Part shown: piece after piece, positions 1-7,198 of the stretch
Numbering within the stretch: position 1 is the stretch's first letter
How the letters are laid out: each line of letters starts with the position of its first letter
Source of the DNA: Clostridiales bacterium
Lineage (GTDB): Bacteria > Bacillota > Clostridia > Oscillospirales > Oscillospiraceae
NCBI GenBank assembly: GCA_003525905.1
Contig: DQIA01000120.1
Coordinates: 5,230-14,742, forward strand
Direction of reading: 5' to 3'
Length of the DNA: 9,513 nucleotides
Notes under the pieces: generated by a model
Told to the model about the DNA's origin: nothing
The model's database searches: none
Seen by the model: the letters and a program-made list of their open reading frames with translations, nothing else
Position numbers and translations under genes: made by a program

Positions 1-70
1 GCGCCGCTACAGACGCAATCGGTACGCACCATTTTAACGGCGGCTTGTGCGAGCTGCAAGTGCCTTCCCG

Positions 71-110
71 AGATTGCCGCGTCGGGCTTTCGCCCTCCTC
101 GCAATGACAA
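71..110. repeat. GTCATTGCGAG-type palindromic intergenic repeat
   Basis: On the minus strand this reads GTCATTGCGAGGAGGGC, then GAAA, then GCCCGACGCGGCAATCT. The outer arms ATTGC (73-77) and GCAAT (101-105) are complementary. The centre forms a GGGC/GCCC stem (84-87 with 92-95) whose minus-strand loop is GAAA, a GNRA tetraloop. The middle part of the arms pairs poorly. Short elements that begin GTCATTGCGAG and end CGCGGCAATCT are scattered in intergenic DNA of many bacteria, from general knowledge; I could not count copies in this genome. It lies between genes, downstream of the protease terminator. Its function is unknown; it may be a small non-autonomous mobile repeat or a transcript-end structure. 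Confidence 0.6.
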
Positions 111-177
111 GTCTGGAACCTAGCGCCGCTGAACTTGTATTGCAAAATCTGCGGGCCAGTCGATCCGTTCCCCACTA

Positions 178-212
178 TTATTCATTCTTCATTTTTCAGT
201 TTTCAGTATTCA
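178..212. repeat. Five degenerate 7-bp tandem repeats (TGAANAN)
   Basis: Read on the minus strand, the segment divides without gaps into TGAATAC, TGAAAAC, TGAAAAA, TGAAGAA and TGAATAA. All five units share TGAA and differ at positions 5 to 7, so this is a diverged heptamer array. It lies just downstream of the protease terminator, in AT-rich DNA that contrasts with the G+C-rich genes. It is not coding, since reading frames through it contain stops. The rest of 1-213 shows nothing convincing beyond this array and the palindromic repeat at 71-110. Confidence 0.7.
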
Positions 213-215
213 TTA

Positions 216-255
216 AAAAAATTTCCCTCCCGGCGAACCGGGAGGGAAATTTTTT
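216..255 (-). terminator. Intrinsic terminator of the SLH protease gene
   Basis: An uninterrupted 18-bp inverted repeat (216-233 with 238-255) surrounds a 4-nt loop. On the minus strand the loop is TTCG closed by G-C pairs, the very stable UUCG-type tetraloop. The arm contains CCCTCCCGG, and the minus-strand 3' arm runs into TTTTTTT (215-221 as A's on plus). It starts 10 bp after the stop codon of the protease gene, as expected for its rho-independent terminator. The plus strand also has a T run after the hairpin, so it could stop transcription entering from the other side. Confidence 0.93.
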
Positions 256-265
256 ACTTATGAGA

Positions 266-3200
266 TCAGCCCTTGAGGAAGCGCATGAGCAGCGTTGCGA
301 TCTGCGCGCGCGTTGCACCGGACTGTGCATCGAGCGTGACCGTGCCGTCGGCAGCCTTCACACCGTTGATGAGGCCGGTGGCGACTGCCCAGTTCATGGC
401 ATCCTTCGCCCAATCGGCGACGGAGGCTGCATCCGGGAAGGCGGCGAGCTTATCCTCCGCAACGGCCTCGGTCTTGGCGAAGCGATAGAGCATCGTAGCG
501 ATCTCCTGACGGGTAACGGGCACCTCGGGAGCGAACTCGTCGGCGCTGATGCCCTTGACGACACCGGCTTCCGCCGCCCACTTGACGGCGTCGGCATACC
601 AGACGCCCTCGGTGACATCCTTGAACGGATTGGCGGTGTTCTTCACATCAGGCTTGCCGGCCACGCGGTACAGCACCATAGCGAGCTGCGCACGGGTCAC
701 CGTGCCGTCCGGCTCGAACAGGCTGCCGCCGACGCCGAGCATGAGCTCGTTGTTCAGCACGTAATCCACGCCCTCATGATACCACTGCGTGTTGTCCAGG
801 TCGGAGAAGGCCTTGGACGGGCAGTTCTCGGTGCTTGCGGGGATCTCGCGGGTCTGCTCTGCACCGCAGTCGGCGCAGACGCGGGTCTCCTCGCCCGGCG
901 CGAAGCAGGTCGGCTGCTTCGTGACAATCCATTCGCCCCAGTTGTGCTCGACACCGTCGCTCTTGACAACGATGGTCTCGCTGAGATCAAGGCCGCTTTC
1001 CGCATTGCGCTGCAGCGTCTTGACCTGCACCTCGAGGTCGCAGTGAACATCGTCCTTCGGGCGGAACTTCAGGTTCGCCAGAACGGCGTCACTGGCGATC
1101 TCCTTTTCGGCGGCATAGCCGAAGAGAAGCTTGCCCTCGGCGGGCTGGAAGCTCGAGAGCTGTGCCGTGCTCGCACCGGAGACATAGTCCATCAGGGACG
1201 GATCCCAGGTGATCTCAAGCAGGCCGTTCGTCGTGGCCTCGTCGGCCGTCAGGGTCAGGTCCACATCACCGTTGGCGGTCATGGAGCCGCCCTTCACGGC
1301 AGCGATGCGCTGCGCGGCAGGAGCTGCGGCATTCGAAACCGTGTTGAGGCTGCCGGAGGCTTCCTGTGTGCTGCGCTCGATCTTCTCTGCGGACACGGTC
1401 TGCGCGGTGAGCTCGATATCGTTCTTCTCCGCAGCGGCCTCCGCAGTCTGGATGCCCTTGATGCTGGCATTGCCGTAGACACGGTTGACCGTCGCGGGCC
1501 AGACGGAATCGCCGACATTGCCGACATCCGTCGCGTCGAAGTACAGGCCGTCGGAACTCTGCATGAGGTTGAGCATATAGAGCTCATTGGTGTCGCCGGT
1601 GAAGTAGGACAGGAAGAGCGTCAGGCCGTCCGTCGTTCCCTCGTCGGCCATGACGAGCGAGCAGTACATGGAGTCCTCATGGCCGCCGAAGGCCAGCTCA
1701 GGCAGCGTGGTCTCGTAGCAGCCGCCGCTCAGGCTATAGCCGTCCGCTTCGGTGTAATAGAGGTTGAGGACCCACATATTGCCCTTATTGTCCAGCGCAA
1801 GGAACATCTCGGCCGGGACGGTCTCGCCGCTCTTGAGCTTGACCGTCGTCTCGCCCGCAGAGGTGATGGCGGTGAAGTAGCTTGCACCGACCTGCTGCAG
1901 GAAGCTCTGAAGCTTGAAGCCGTATGCATCCAGATTCATCGGATCCTTCGGCGAGAAGAGGTAGTAGTAATAGACACCCACGATCTGATCCTGCTCCTCG
2001 GTGCTGAAGAGAGAAGAGTAGGCCATATCCCACAGCGGGACGCCTGCGCCGTTGGCGGAGCCGAGGTCCTCGCCCGTGGCGGTGTTGATCTTGTGCATGG
2101 CCCAGGAATCCGCCGTCGCATCCATCAGGTACATGAGGTCGGAGCTTGCCAGCGTCGTGGACTCGATGCTGATCTCGCCGTCCTTGATGAGCTTGCCGGG
2201 CGTCCAGCTCTTGTTCTCCAGATTCCACTGATAGAACTGGGCATGACCGTCCTTATCCTGCAGCGCACCTTCCACGGTGATGTGGAGCGTAGTAACGGTA
2301 ACATAGCACTCCGCCTTGACCTCAGGATCGACCGCAGAGGCTGCCGTGATAACGGCGCTGCCCTCGCCGACGCCGGTCACGACGCCGTTCTTGACGGTCA
2401 CAACCGAATCATCGGAGCTGGACCACGTCACGCTGCGGTCGCTCAGCGTCCACGGGTTGGCCTGCGCGGTCAGCGTGGCCTTTTCGTTGACAAGGAGGGA
2501 CAGCGTGCTTTCGGACAGGGAGACCGCCATGGCCTCGGTGCTGGGAGCAAAATGGGAGGCGTCGTCCGTGCGGCCCGCCTTGACATAGCAGCCGAGGATG
2601 ACGGACAGGCTGGAATGATCCGCAAGCTTCTTGCTCTCGCGCGTCGTCGGATCGATGGTGTAGATCGCAGAATTGAGGATCTGGCCCGTGAAGTTCGACG
2701 CTGTCGCCAGCGTGAAAACGAGCTTCTGGTTCTTGGCATCCCATGCCAGCGAGGACTGCGCCATGTAGATGGACAGCTCGTCGTCCAGTGCGCCGAGATC
2801 CTCCGGCTCTGCGAACGTAGCAGCCGTGAAGTGATAGAGCTTGTTGTCGAACGTGCCCTGGCCATAGAAGCCATTGGAGCCGTCGGAGGCCAGCGTCCAG
2901 ATGTCCTTGCCCATCTCGCCGACGAGCGACGTTGCGCCGGTCAGCAGGTCGAGCTTGAACAGATAGGAAGCGCCGAGCTCATTGGCCTCGGAGTATGCGA
3001 GGAAGTACATTTCCTTCTCCGCTGCGTTATAGGCCATGTCGCTGACAAAGAAGTCATAGCTCAGCGGGCCGGAGGCTGCGCCGAGGTCGGCGATCTTCGT
3101 CACATTGGCGAAGTCGTTGTCCGGCATGACATACAGGGCATTTTTCTCGTCAATGGCGAAGACATAGCCGTCGGCATACTCGGCAGCGTAGAGCTTCAGG

Positions 3201-6200
3201 TTCGTCGCGCCCATGGCGGCGGACTCGGAGCCGTCCTCGGTGTAGGTGTACCACTGCTTTTTATTCAGGTCGAAGAAGGTGTAGTAGCCGTCGATATCGG
3301 GCAGGAAATCATAGGAGACCTTATAGGTGGAGACGTTCATGGCATAGTCATAGACCTGCAGCAGGAACGTCTTGCCGACGACCTTGCTCACATCCAGACG
3401 GACATGCTGCGTCTCACCGGCAGTTTCCTGATTCGGCGCGACATAGGTCAGCGCCTTCGAGCCGGCCGCGTCATACAGAGCGACGACGGAGACATACTCG
3501 TTGTCCTTCGCTGCGACGTCAAGGGAGCCGTCCACCAGACTGACGGACACGTCCTCGATCTCCGGAGCCGTGTTGTCGATGGTGGTCATCGTGCTCAGGC
3601 TCGCGCCCCTGCCGAGAGCATCCCAGTCATAGGTACCGTCGGCCTTGCGGTAATACTCCGGAGCCAGCACAAGGGAGATGTTGACCGTCGTGCCCTCGGG
3701 GAGCTTCTCGCCGTTGGCCTTCGTACCGGACCAGCCGAGGTTCACGGTCTTCTGCGTGTCCTGCCAGCTTCCGCCGTTGGCATAGTAGAAGGCGGCGGAA
3801 ACAGGGCCAAGATCCTCTTCTACATAGACCTCACCGGTCTCCGCATCGGAGATGACATACTTGGCATCGCCCGCATTACGGATGGAGGCAAAGTAGAGCT
3901 TGAAGATCTGATCGCCGTTCTCGTTGTTCAGGGCGTTGCGCGCGGGCACATACTCGTCGTCCTCGGCAAGCGGGTTGCCGAAGTAGTAGTACTCGCCGTC
4001 CTCGTTGGCATACTTGACGGTGACCATGTTGCCGAACATGTTGGGAGAACCGTCGGAATCCGGGAGATACGGGTTGCGGGTCTCCTTCTCGTACCAGTAC
4101 TCGGACAGCGTGCCCTTATCGAACATGGAGGCATCGGACCAGTTGCCGTAGAAGCCCAGCACGGGGATGGAATGGGAAACGCGCTCGACACCGTCTTCCG
4201 CGGAAACGGGATTGGCATACAGGAAGGCCTCGACATAAGCGCCGTTCGTGTAGTAGGCGTCAAGGAATTCCTTCTCCTCGTCGATGAGGGAGAACGTCAC
4301 ATGGACGGAGATGCTGCCATCGGCCGGGAGAACGACCTTTGCAGCGGAGATGAGCTTCAGCAGCTCGGAGACATCGTGCGTGTCGGTGTCGCCGTCGCCG
4401 TCGACATCAGCCTTGAGCTTGCCCGCGCCGGCCGTGACGTCGTCGAGCAGGAGCTGTGCGTCGTCGGCATCGGTGTCGCCGTCCTTGTCGAAGTCATAGG
4501 CAGTGAGCTCCGACGGAGCGGTCAGGACCTTGCCGTCAACCGTCCAGACAACATTGGCTGCCATGGACACGGTCTTCGGCAGAAGATACAGGACGCCTTC
4601 GGAAGAGACCGGAGCCTGCGTGAAGACATCGGCAGAGAGGGTGTATTCAATGGCCTCGTCCGTAAGGTTGTTCAGGGTGAAGTCTGCGGAGTAGACGCCC
4701 GTGCGGTCGGGATCGTCGCCGAGCTCCACCTTGACCTTGCCGTCGGGCTGGCCGTTCACAAGGACGTAGCTCTCGGCATGGATCGCATTGGAAACGTTGG
4801 CAAGGCCTGCGCCCTGCCTCAGGATGGAATACCAGGATTTGGTGCTGGCATCATAGACGGGCTCGGCCGTGGACATCAGCAGGCTCTGGGCCAGATGACG
4901 CACGGAGACGCCGGTCTTTTCCTTCAGACCGTTTTCGCGGATGTACTGCGCCACGAGGGCTGCCATACCGGCGACCTGCGGAGCCGCCATGGACGTGCCG
5001 CTCATGACCTCATAGGCCTGGCCGCCTGCCACGGCACCGTTGACGGAATAGATGTTGCCGCCGGGAGCCGTGATCTCCGGCTTCATGCTCAGATCACTCG
5101 GAACACCCCAGGAGCTGAAGTCGCTCATGGTGTAGGAATCGGAGGAACCGGCGCTCGTGCTCATCTTGCCAGAGACGGTCAGCTTGCCGGTGTAGTAGAG
5201 CACGGTCGTGCCGTCCTCGGCATAGACCGGGGTGGAGGCCGCCTTGATATCGGCCGCTTCCGTCTGCAGGATGCTGATGCACGGGATGGTCGCGGTGGAG
5301 TCGGACAGATCCATGCGGATCACGCCTGCCTGGTTGTTGCAGACGACTGCGCCGGCGGCGCCCGCTGCAGCTACGGCCATGTGCTTCTGATAGAAGGAGC
5401 TCGTGCCGCGGAAGACAAAGGCGATCTTGCCGGAGACAACGTCGGCATAGTCCGTCAGGAGACTGTTGCCGTCGGCATCCGCGCCGGTGTTCTCGAAGTA
5501 GACATACTCATATTCGGTGCCGCTGCCGTCGGCAGAGGTATCGAGCGTTGCAAAGGCCTTGTTCGTATAGCCGCTGTCCGCGGTATCGGTGTAGAAGACC
5601 TTCGCGCCTTCGCCATAGGAGAAGGAGTAGCCGGTCGTGCCGGAATTATCCACGGAGGCCACGCCGAAGGAGTTCTTGTAGGAGCCGGGAGAGCCGCCGG
5701 TGGCGAAGTTCACATCGTCCAGATACAGGGCACCCGTGCCGTTAACAGAGTTTTCCGGCCAGCTGGAGGAATTGCCTGCAGAGATGGAGACGACGGTATC
5801 GGTCTCGGCCAGCTTATCCAGGATGCTCTGATACTTCGCATCGGGGGTGGTAAAGCCCGCGTTGCCGGAGCCGAGAGACAGGTTCACGGCGTCGCAGCCG
5901 AGCATCACGACGTCTTCGATGGCGACCATGTAGTCGGAATCATATGCGCCGCCGCCCTTGCCGAAGACCTTCATCGTGATGAGCTGGGCATCGGGGGCAA
6001 CGCCCTGCACGAACACGGAATCGAGCGCCTTTTCATAGCCGCCCTTGCCGTCGGAGACATAGCGGTTCGCCGTGGCGATACCGGCGACGTGGGAGCCGTG
6101 CTCACCCTGTTTGTCATTATCGTGCGTGATGTCGAAGTCCTCGTCCACATAGTTGAACGCGAACGGGAGCTTGCTGGTGAGATAGAGCTTGCTCGCATCG

Positions 6201-6991
6201 GGGACAAGCTTGCTGATGTTCAGCTTCGGCAGAACAGCGGCGATCTCGTCAACATCGAGCAGATCCAGAGAAGCAACGAACTCGTCCTTGCTCTTGCCCG
6301 CATCGGCAGCCAGCTGCTCGAGGGAATACTCGAACGCCTTGCCGTCAAAGGAGATGTGGTCGGTGTCCGTACCGGTGTCGATGACAGCGATGCGGCTGCC
6401 GGCGCCGGTATAGCCGTCTGCCCAGGCGGCCGTGGAGCCGATCATCGCGCCGGAGGTAGCCATGTCGGGATCGGCATCGCCGGTGGAGACGACGTCCGGC
6501 TCATAGCGGTTCTCGAGCGTGACGGAAGCCACGCCGTCAAGCGCTTCGATCGCCTCGATCTTGCCATAGGGCACGTTGGCGGAGATCGTGTTCGTCAGGA
6601 GCGTCATGTTCCAGACGACATCGAGCGCCTCGCCGCCGAGCACATCCTGTGAGATGCGCTGTGCCATCGCCTGCTGCTGGACCTTCAGACCCGTGCGGTA
6701 GATGTCCGCCGCAGCATTGTTCGCGATGCTGCGCGTGGCATAGCCCGCGTCGATGGTCGAAGCGCCCGCCAGCGTAATGGAGACACGGACCATGTCGGTG
6801 TCTGCATATTGCGGCGTATCTTCCTTCGTTTCGGCTGTATGCATTTCCGGTTCCGCAGTCACGGCGTCATTGCTGACCTTTTCGATCGTGACCCTGGGGC
6901 CAGGATCGGCCGCGGCGGCCGGCAGCGCGAAGCCCATGACGACCGCAAGGGTCAGGACCAGCGCAAGCAGCTGCTTCAGCTTCTTTTTCAT
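266..6991 (-). CDS. Secreted SLH-anchored S8 subtilase with dockerin and cohesin-like domains
   Basis: Encodes a 2241-residue subtilisin-family (S8) endopeptidase predicted to act on the cell surface. The start is the ATG at 6991: it follows AAGGAGG by 7 nt and begins a clear signal peptide (KKK, hydrophobic core, AAAA|DP near residue 28). The frame extends upstream to 7096, but that ATG lies beyond the likely promoter. Domains, approximate residues: I9-like propeptide 62-165; catalytic domain 190-680 with Asp205 (VIDTG), His298 (HGSHVAG), oxyanion Asn407 (SAGNS) and Ser667 (GTSMAAP); PA insert 505-600; Fn3-like domain of the C5a-peptidase/lactocepin type from 745, interrupted by a dockerin at 829-882; Ig-like region from 1137; propeller-like 1235-1480; Big_2 1485-1566; propeller-like 1568-1850; Ala/Glu-rich linker; cohesin-like 1893-2010; His/Cys module 2012-2057; three SLH domains 2058-2241 (TRAQ, TRQE, TRAQ). 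Active-site residues are all present, so it is probably active. The substrate is unknown. Confidence 0.95.
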   Translation of the reverse strand: MKKKLKQLLALVLTLAVVMGFALPAAAADPGPRVTIEKVSNDAVTAEPEMHTAETKEDTPQYADTDMVRVSITLAGASTIDAGYATRSIANNAAADIYRTGLKVQQQAMAQRISQDVLGGEALDVVWNMTLLTNTISANVPYGKIEAIEALDGVASVTLENRYEPDVVSTGDADPDMATSGAMIGSTAAWADGYTGAGSRIAVIDTGTDTDHISFDGKAFEYSLEQLAADAGKSKDEFVASLDLLDVDEIAAVLPKLNISKLVPDASKLYLTSKLPFAFNYVDEDFDITHDNDKQGEHGSHVAGIATANRYVSDGKGGYEKALDSVFVQGVAPDAQLITMKVFGKGGGAYDSDYMVAIEDVVMLGCDAVNLSLGSGNAGFTTPDAKYQSILDKLAETDTVVSISAGNSSSWPENSVNGTGALYLDDVNFATGGSPGSYKNSFGVASVDNSGTTGYSFSYGEGAKVFYTDTADSGYTNKAFATLDTSADGSGTEYEYVYFENTGADADGNSLLTDYADVVSGKIAFVFRGTSSFYQKHMAVAAAGAAGAVVCNNQAGVIRMDLSDSTATIPCISILQTEAADIKAASTPVYAEDGTTVLYYTGKLTVSGKMSTSAGSSDSYTMSDFSSWGVPSDLSMKPEITAPGGNIYSVNGAVAGGQAYEVMSGTSMAAPQVAGMAALVAQYIRENGLKEKTGVSVRHLAQSLLMSTAEPVYDASTKSWYSILRQGAGLANVSNAIHAESYVLVNGQPDGKVKVELGDDPDRTGVYSADFTLNNLTDEAIEYTLSADVFTQAPVSSEGVLYLLPKTVSMAANVVWTVDGKVLTAPSELTAYDFDKDGDTDADDAQLLLDDVTAGAGKLKADVDGDGDTDTHDVSELLKLISAAKVVLPADGSISVHVTFSLIDEEKEFLDAYYTNGAYVEAFLYANPVSAEDGVERVSHSIPVLGFYGNWSDASMFDKGTLSEYWYEKETRNPYLPDSDGSPNMFGNMVTVKYANEDGEYYYFGNPLAEDDEYVPARNALNNENGDQIFKLYFASIRNAGDAKYVISDAETGEVYVEEDLGPVSAAFYYANGGSWQDTQKTVNLGWSGTKANGEKLPEGTTVNISLVLAPEYYRKADGTYDWDALGRGASLSTMTTIDNTAPEIEDVSVSLVDGSLDVAAKDNEYVSVVALYDAAGSKALTYVAPNQETAGETQHVRLDVSKVVGKTFLLQVYDYAMNVSTYKVSYDFLPDIDGYYTFFDLNKKQWYTYTEDGSESAAMGATNLKLYAAEYADGYVFAIDEKNALYVMPDNDFANVTKIADLGAASGPLSYDFFVSDMAYNAAEKEMYFLAYSEANELGASYLFKLDLLTGATSLVGEMGKDIWTLASDGSNGFYGQGTFDNKLYHFTAATFAEPEDLGALDDELSIYMAQSSLAWDAKNQKLVFTLATASNFTGQILNSAIYTIDPTTRESKKLADHSSLSVILGCYVKAGRTDDASHFAPSTEAMAVSLSESTLSLLVNEKATLTAQANPWTLSDRSVTWSSSDDSVVTVKNGVVTGVGEGSAVITAASAVDPEVKAECYVTVTTLHITVEGALQDKDGHAQFYQWNLENKSWTPGKLIKDGEISIESTTLASSDLMYLMDATADSWAMHKINTATGEDLGSANGAGVPLWDMAYSSLFSTEEQDQIVGVYYYYLFSPKDPMNLDAYGFKLQSFLQQVGASYFTAITSAGETTVKLKSGETVPAEMFLALDNKGNMWVLNLYYTEADGYSLSGGCYETTLPELAFGGHEDSMYCSLVMADEGTTDGLTLFLSYFTGDTNELYMLNLMQSSDGLYFDATDVGNVGDSVWPATVNRVYGNASIKGIQTAEAAAEKNDIELTAQTVSAEKIERSTQEASGSLNTVSNAAAPAAQRIAAVKGGSMTANGDVDLTLTADEATTNGLLEITWDPSLMDYVSGASTAQLSSFQPAEGKLLFGYAAEKEIASDAVLANLKFRPKDDVHCDLEVQVKTLQRNAESGLDLSETIVVKSDGVEHNWGEWIVTKQPTCFAPGEETRVCADCGAEQTREIPASTENCPSKAFSDLDNTQWYHEGVDYVLNNELMLGVGGSLFEPDGTVTRAQLAMVLYRVAGKPDVKNTANPFKDVTEGVWYADAVKWAAEAGVVKGISADEFAPEVPVTRQEIATMLYRFAKTEAVAEDKLAAFPDAASVADWAKDAMNWAVATGLINGVKAADGTVTLDAQSGATRAQIATLLMRFLKG

Positions 6992-6998
6992 ACGTTTT

Positions 6999-7005
6999 CC
7001 TCCTT
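6999..7005 (-). promoter_or_regulatory. Ribosome binding site deciding the protease start
   Basis: AAGGAGG on the minus strand, 7 nt before the ATG at 6991, matches the anti-Shine-Dalgarno sequence fully. It sets the protease start at 6991 rather than at the in-frame ATG at 7096, which would put 35 charged and polar residues before the signal peptide. Confidence 0.88.
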
Positions 7006-7043
7006 GATATGATGTAACCGGCCAGCGCCAGTATTGTTCCCCC

Positions 7044-7072
7044 ATTGTAATACGTCCGCGTCGGAAAAACAA
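7044..7072 (-). promoter_or_regulatory. Putative sigma-A promoter of the protease gene
   Basis: On the minus strand, TTGTTT (7067-7072) and TACAAT (7044-7049) are separated by 17 bp. The -10 matches TATAAT at five of six positions; the -35 matches only at TTG. Transcription would begin near 7037 and give a leader of about 45 nt with the AAGGAGG site near its 3' end. Several A-tracts lie directly upstream (minus strand, 7076-7115) and could act as an UP element. The promoter sits after the terminator of the upstream operon, so the protease is probably its own transcription unit. Assigned by eye. Confidence 0.55.
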
Positions 7073-7141
7073 GTGTTTTCTTAAATATTTTTTCACATTT
7101 TTTCCAAGGATTTTTCATAAATTGCAAGAAAAATAGAAAAC

Positions 7142-7179
7142 GCTGCAAAATATGTTGGGATTCCAACATATTTTACAGC
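7142..7179 (-). terminator. Intrinsic terminator of the DUF4330/ligase operon
   Basis: The inverted repeat pairs GCTG (7142-7145) with CAGC (7176-7179) and AAAATATGTTGG (7147-7158) with CCAACATATTTT (7163-7174), with one C/A mismatch between the two stems and a 4-nt loop. On the minus strand it is followed by TTTTCTATTTTTC, an interrupted U tract. It begins about 20 nt after the ligase stop codon. The plus strand also shows ATTTTT after the hairpin, so it may work both ways. It separates the upstream operon from the protease gene. Confidence 0.82.
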
Positions 7180-7198
7180 ATTTTTACAACGTATGCTT

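Noticed and set aside
1..130. GCGCCGCT direct repeats at 1-8 and 123-130 as possible target-site duplications
   Set aside because: Only 8 bp of G+C-rich sequence, not placed at the ends of the palindromic element at 71-110, and the window edge prevents checking the flank; chance is sufficient.
4378..4500. GCCGTC/GTCGCC-rich short DNA repeats
   Set aside because: They are explained by the repeated Asp-Gly-Asp codons of the two dockerin calcium loops; no separate DNA repeat or CRISPR-like array is needed.
47..6652. A 2201-codon open frame on the plus strand, antisense to the protease gene
   Set aside because: Its codons are the exact reverse complements of the protease codons, so it is open only because the protease avoids TTA, CTA and TCA. 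Its translation is low-complexity (Val/Gly/Arg/Asp/Ile/His-rich) with no recognisable domain, and the first codon lacks a ribosome binding site.
6992..7096. N-terminal extension of the protease to the ATG at 7096
   Set aside because: It lies upstream of the -35 of the likely promoter, has no good ribosome binding site, and would bury the signal peptide behind 35 residues. The ATG at 6991 has AAGGAGG at 7 nt.
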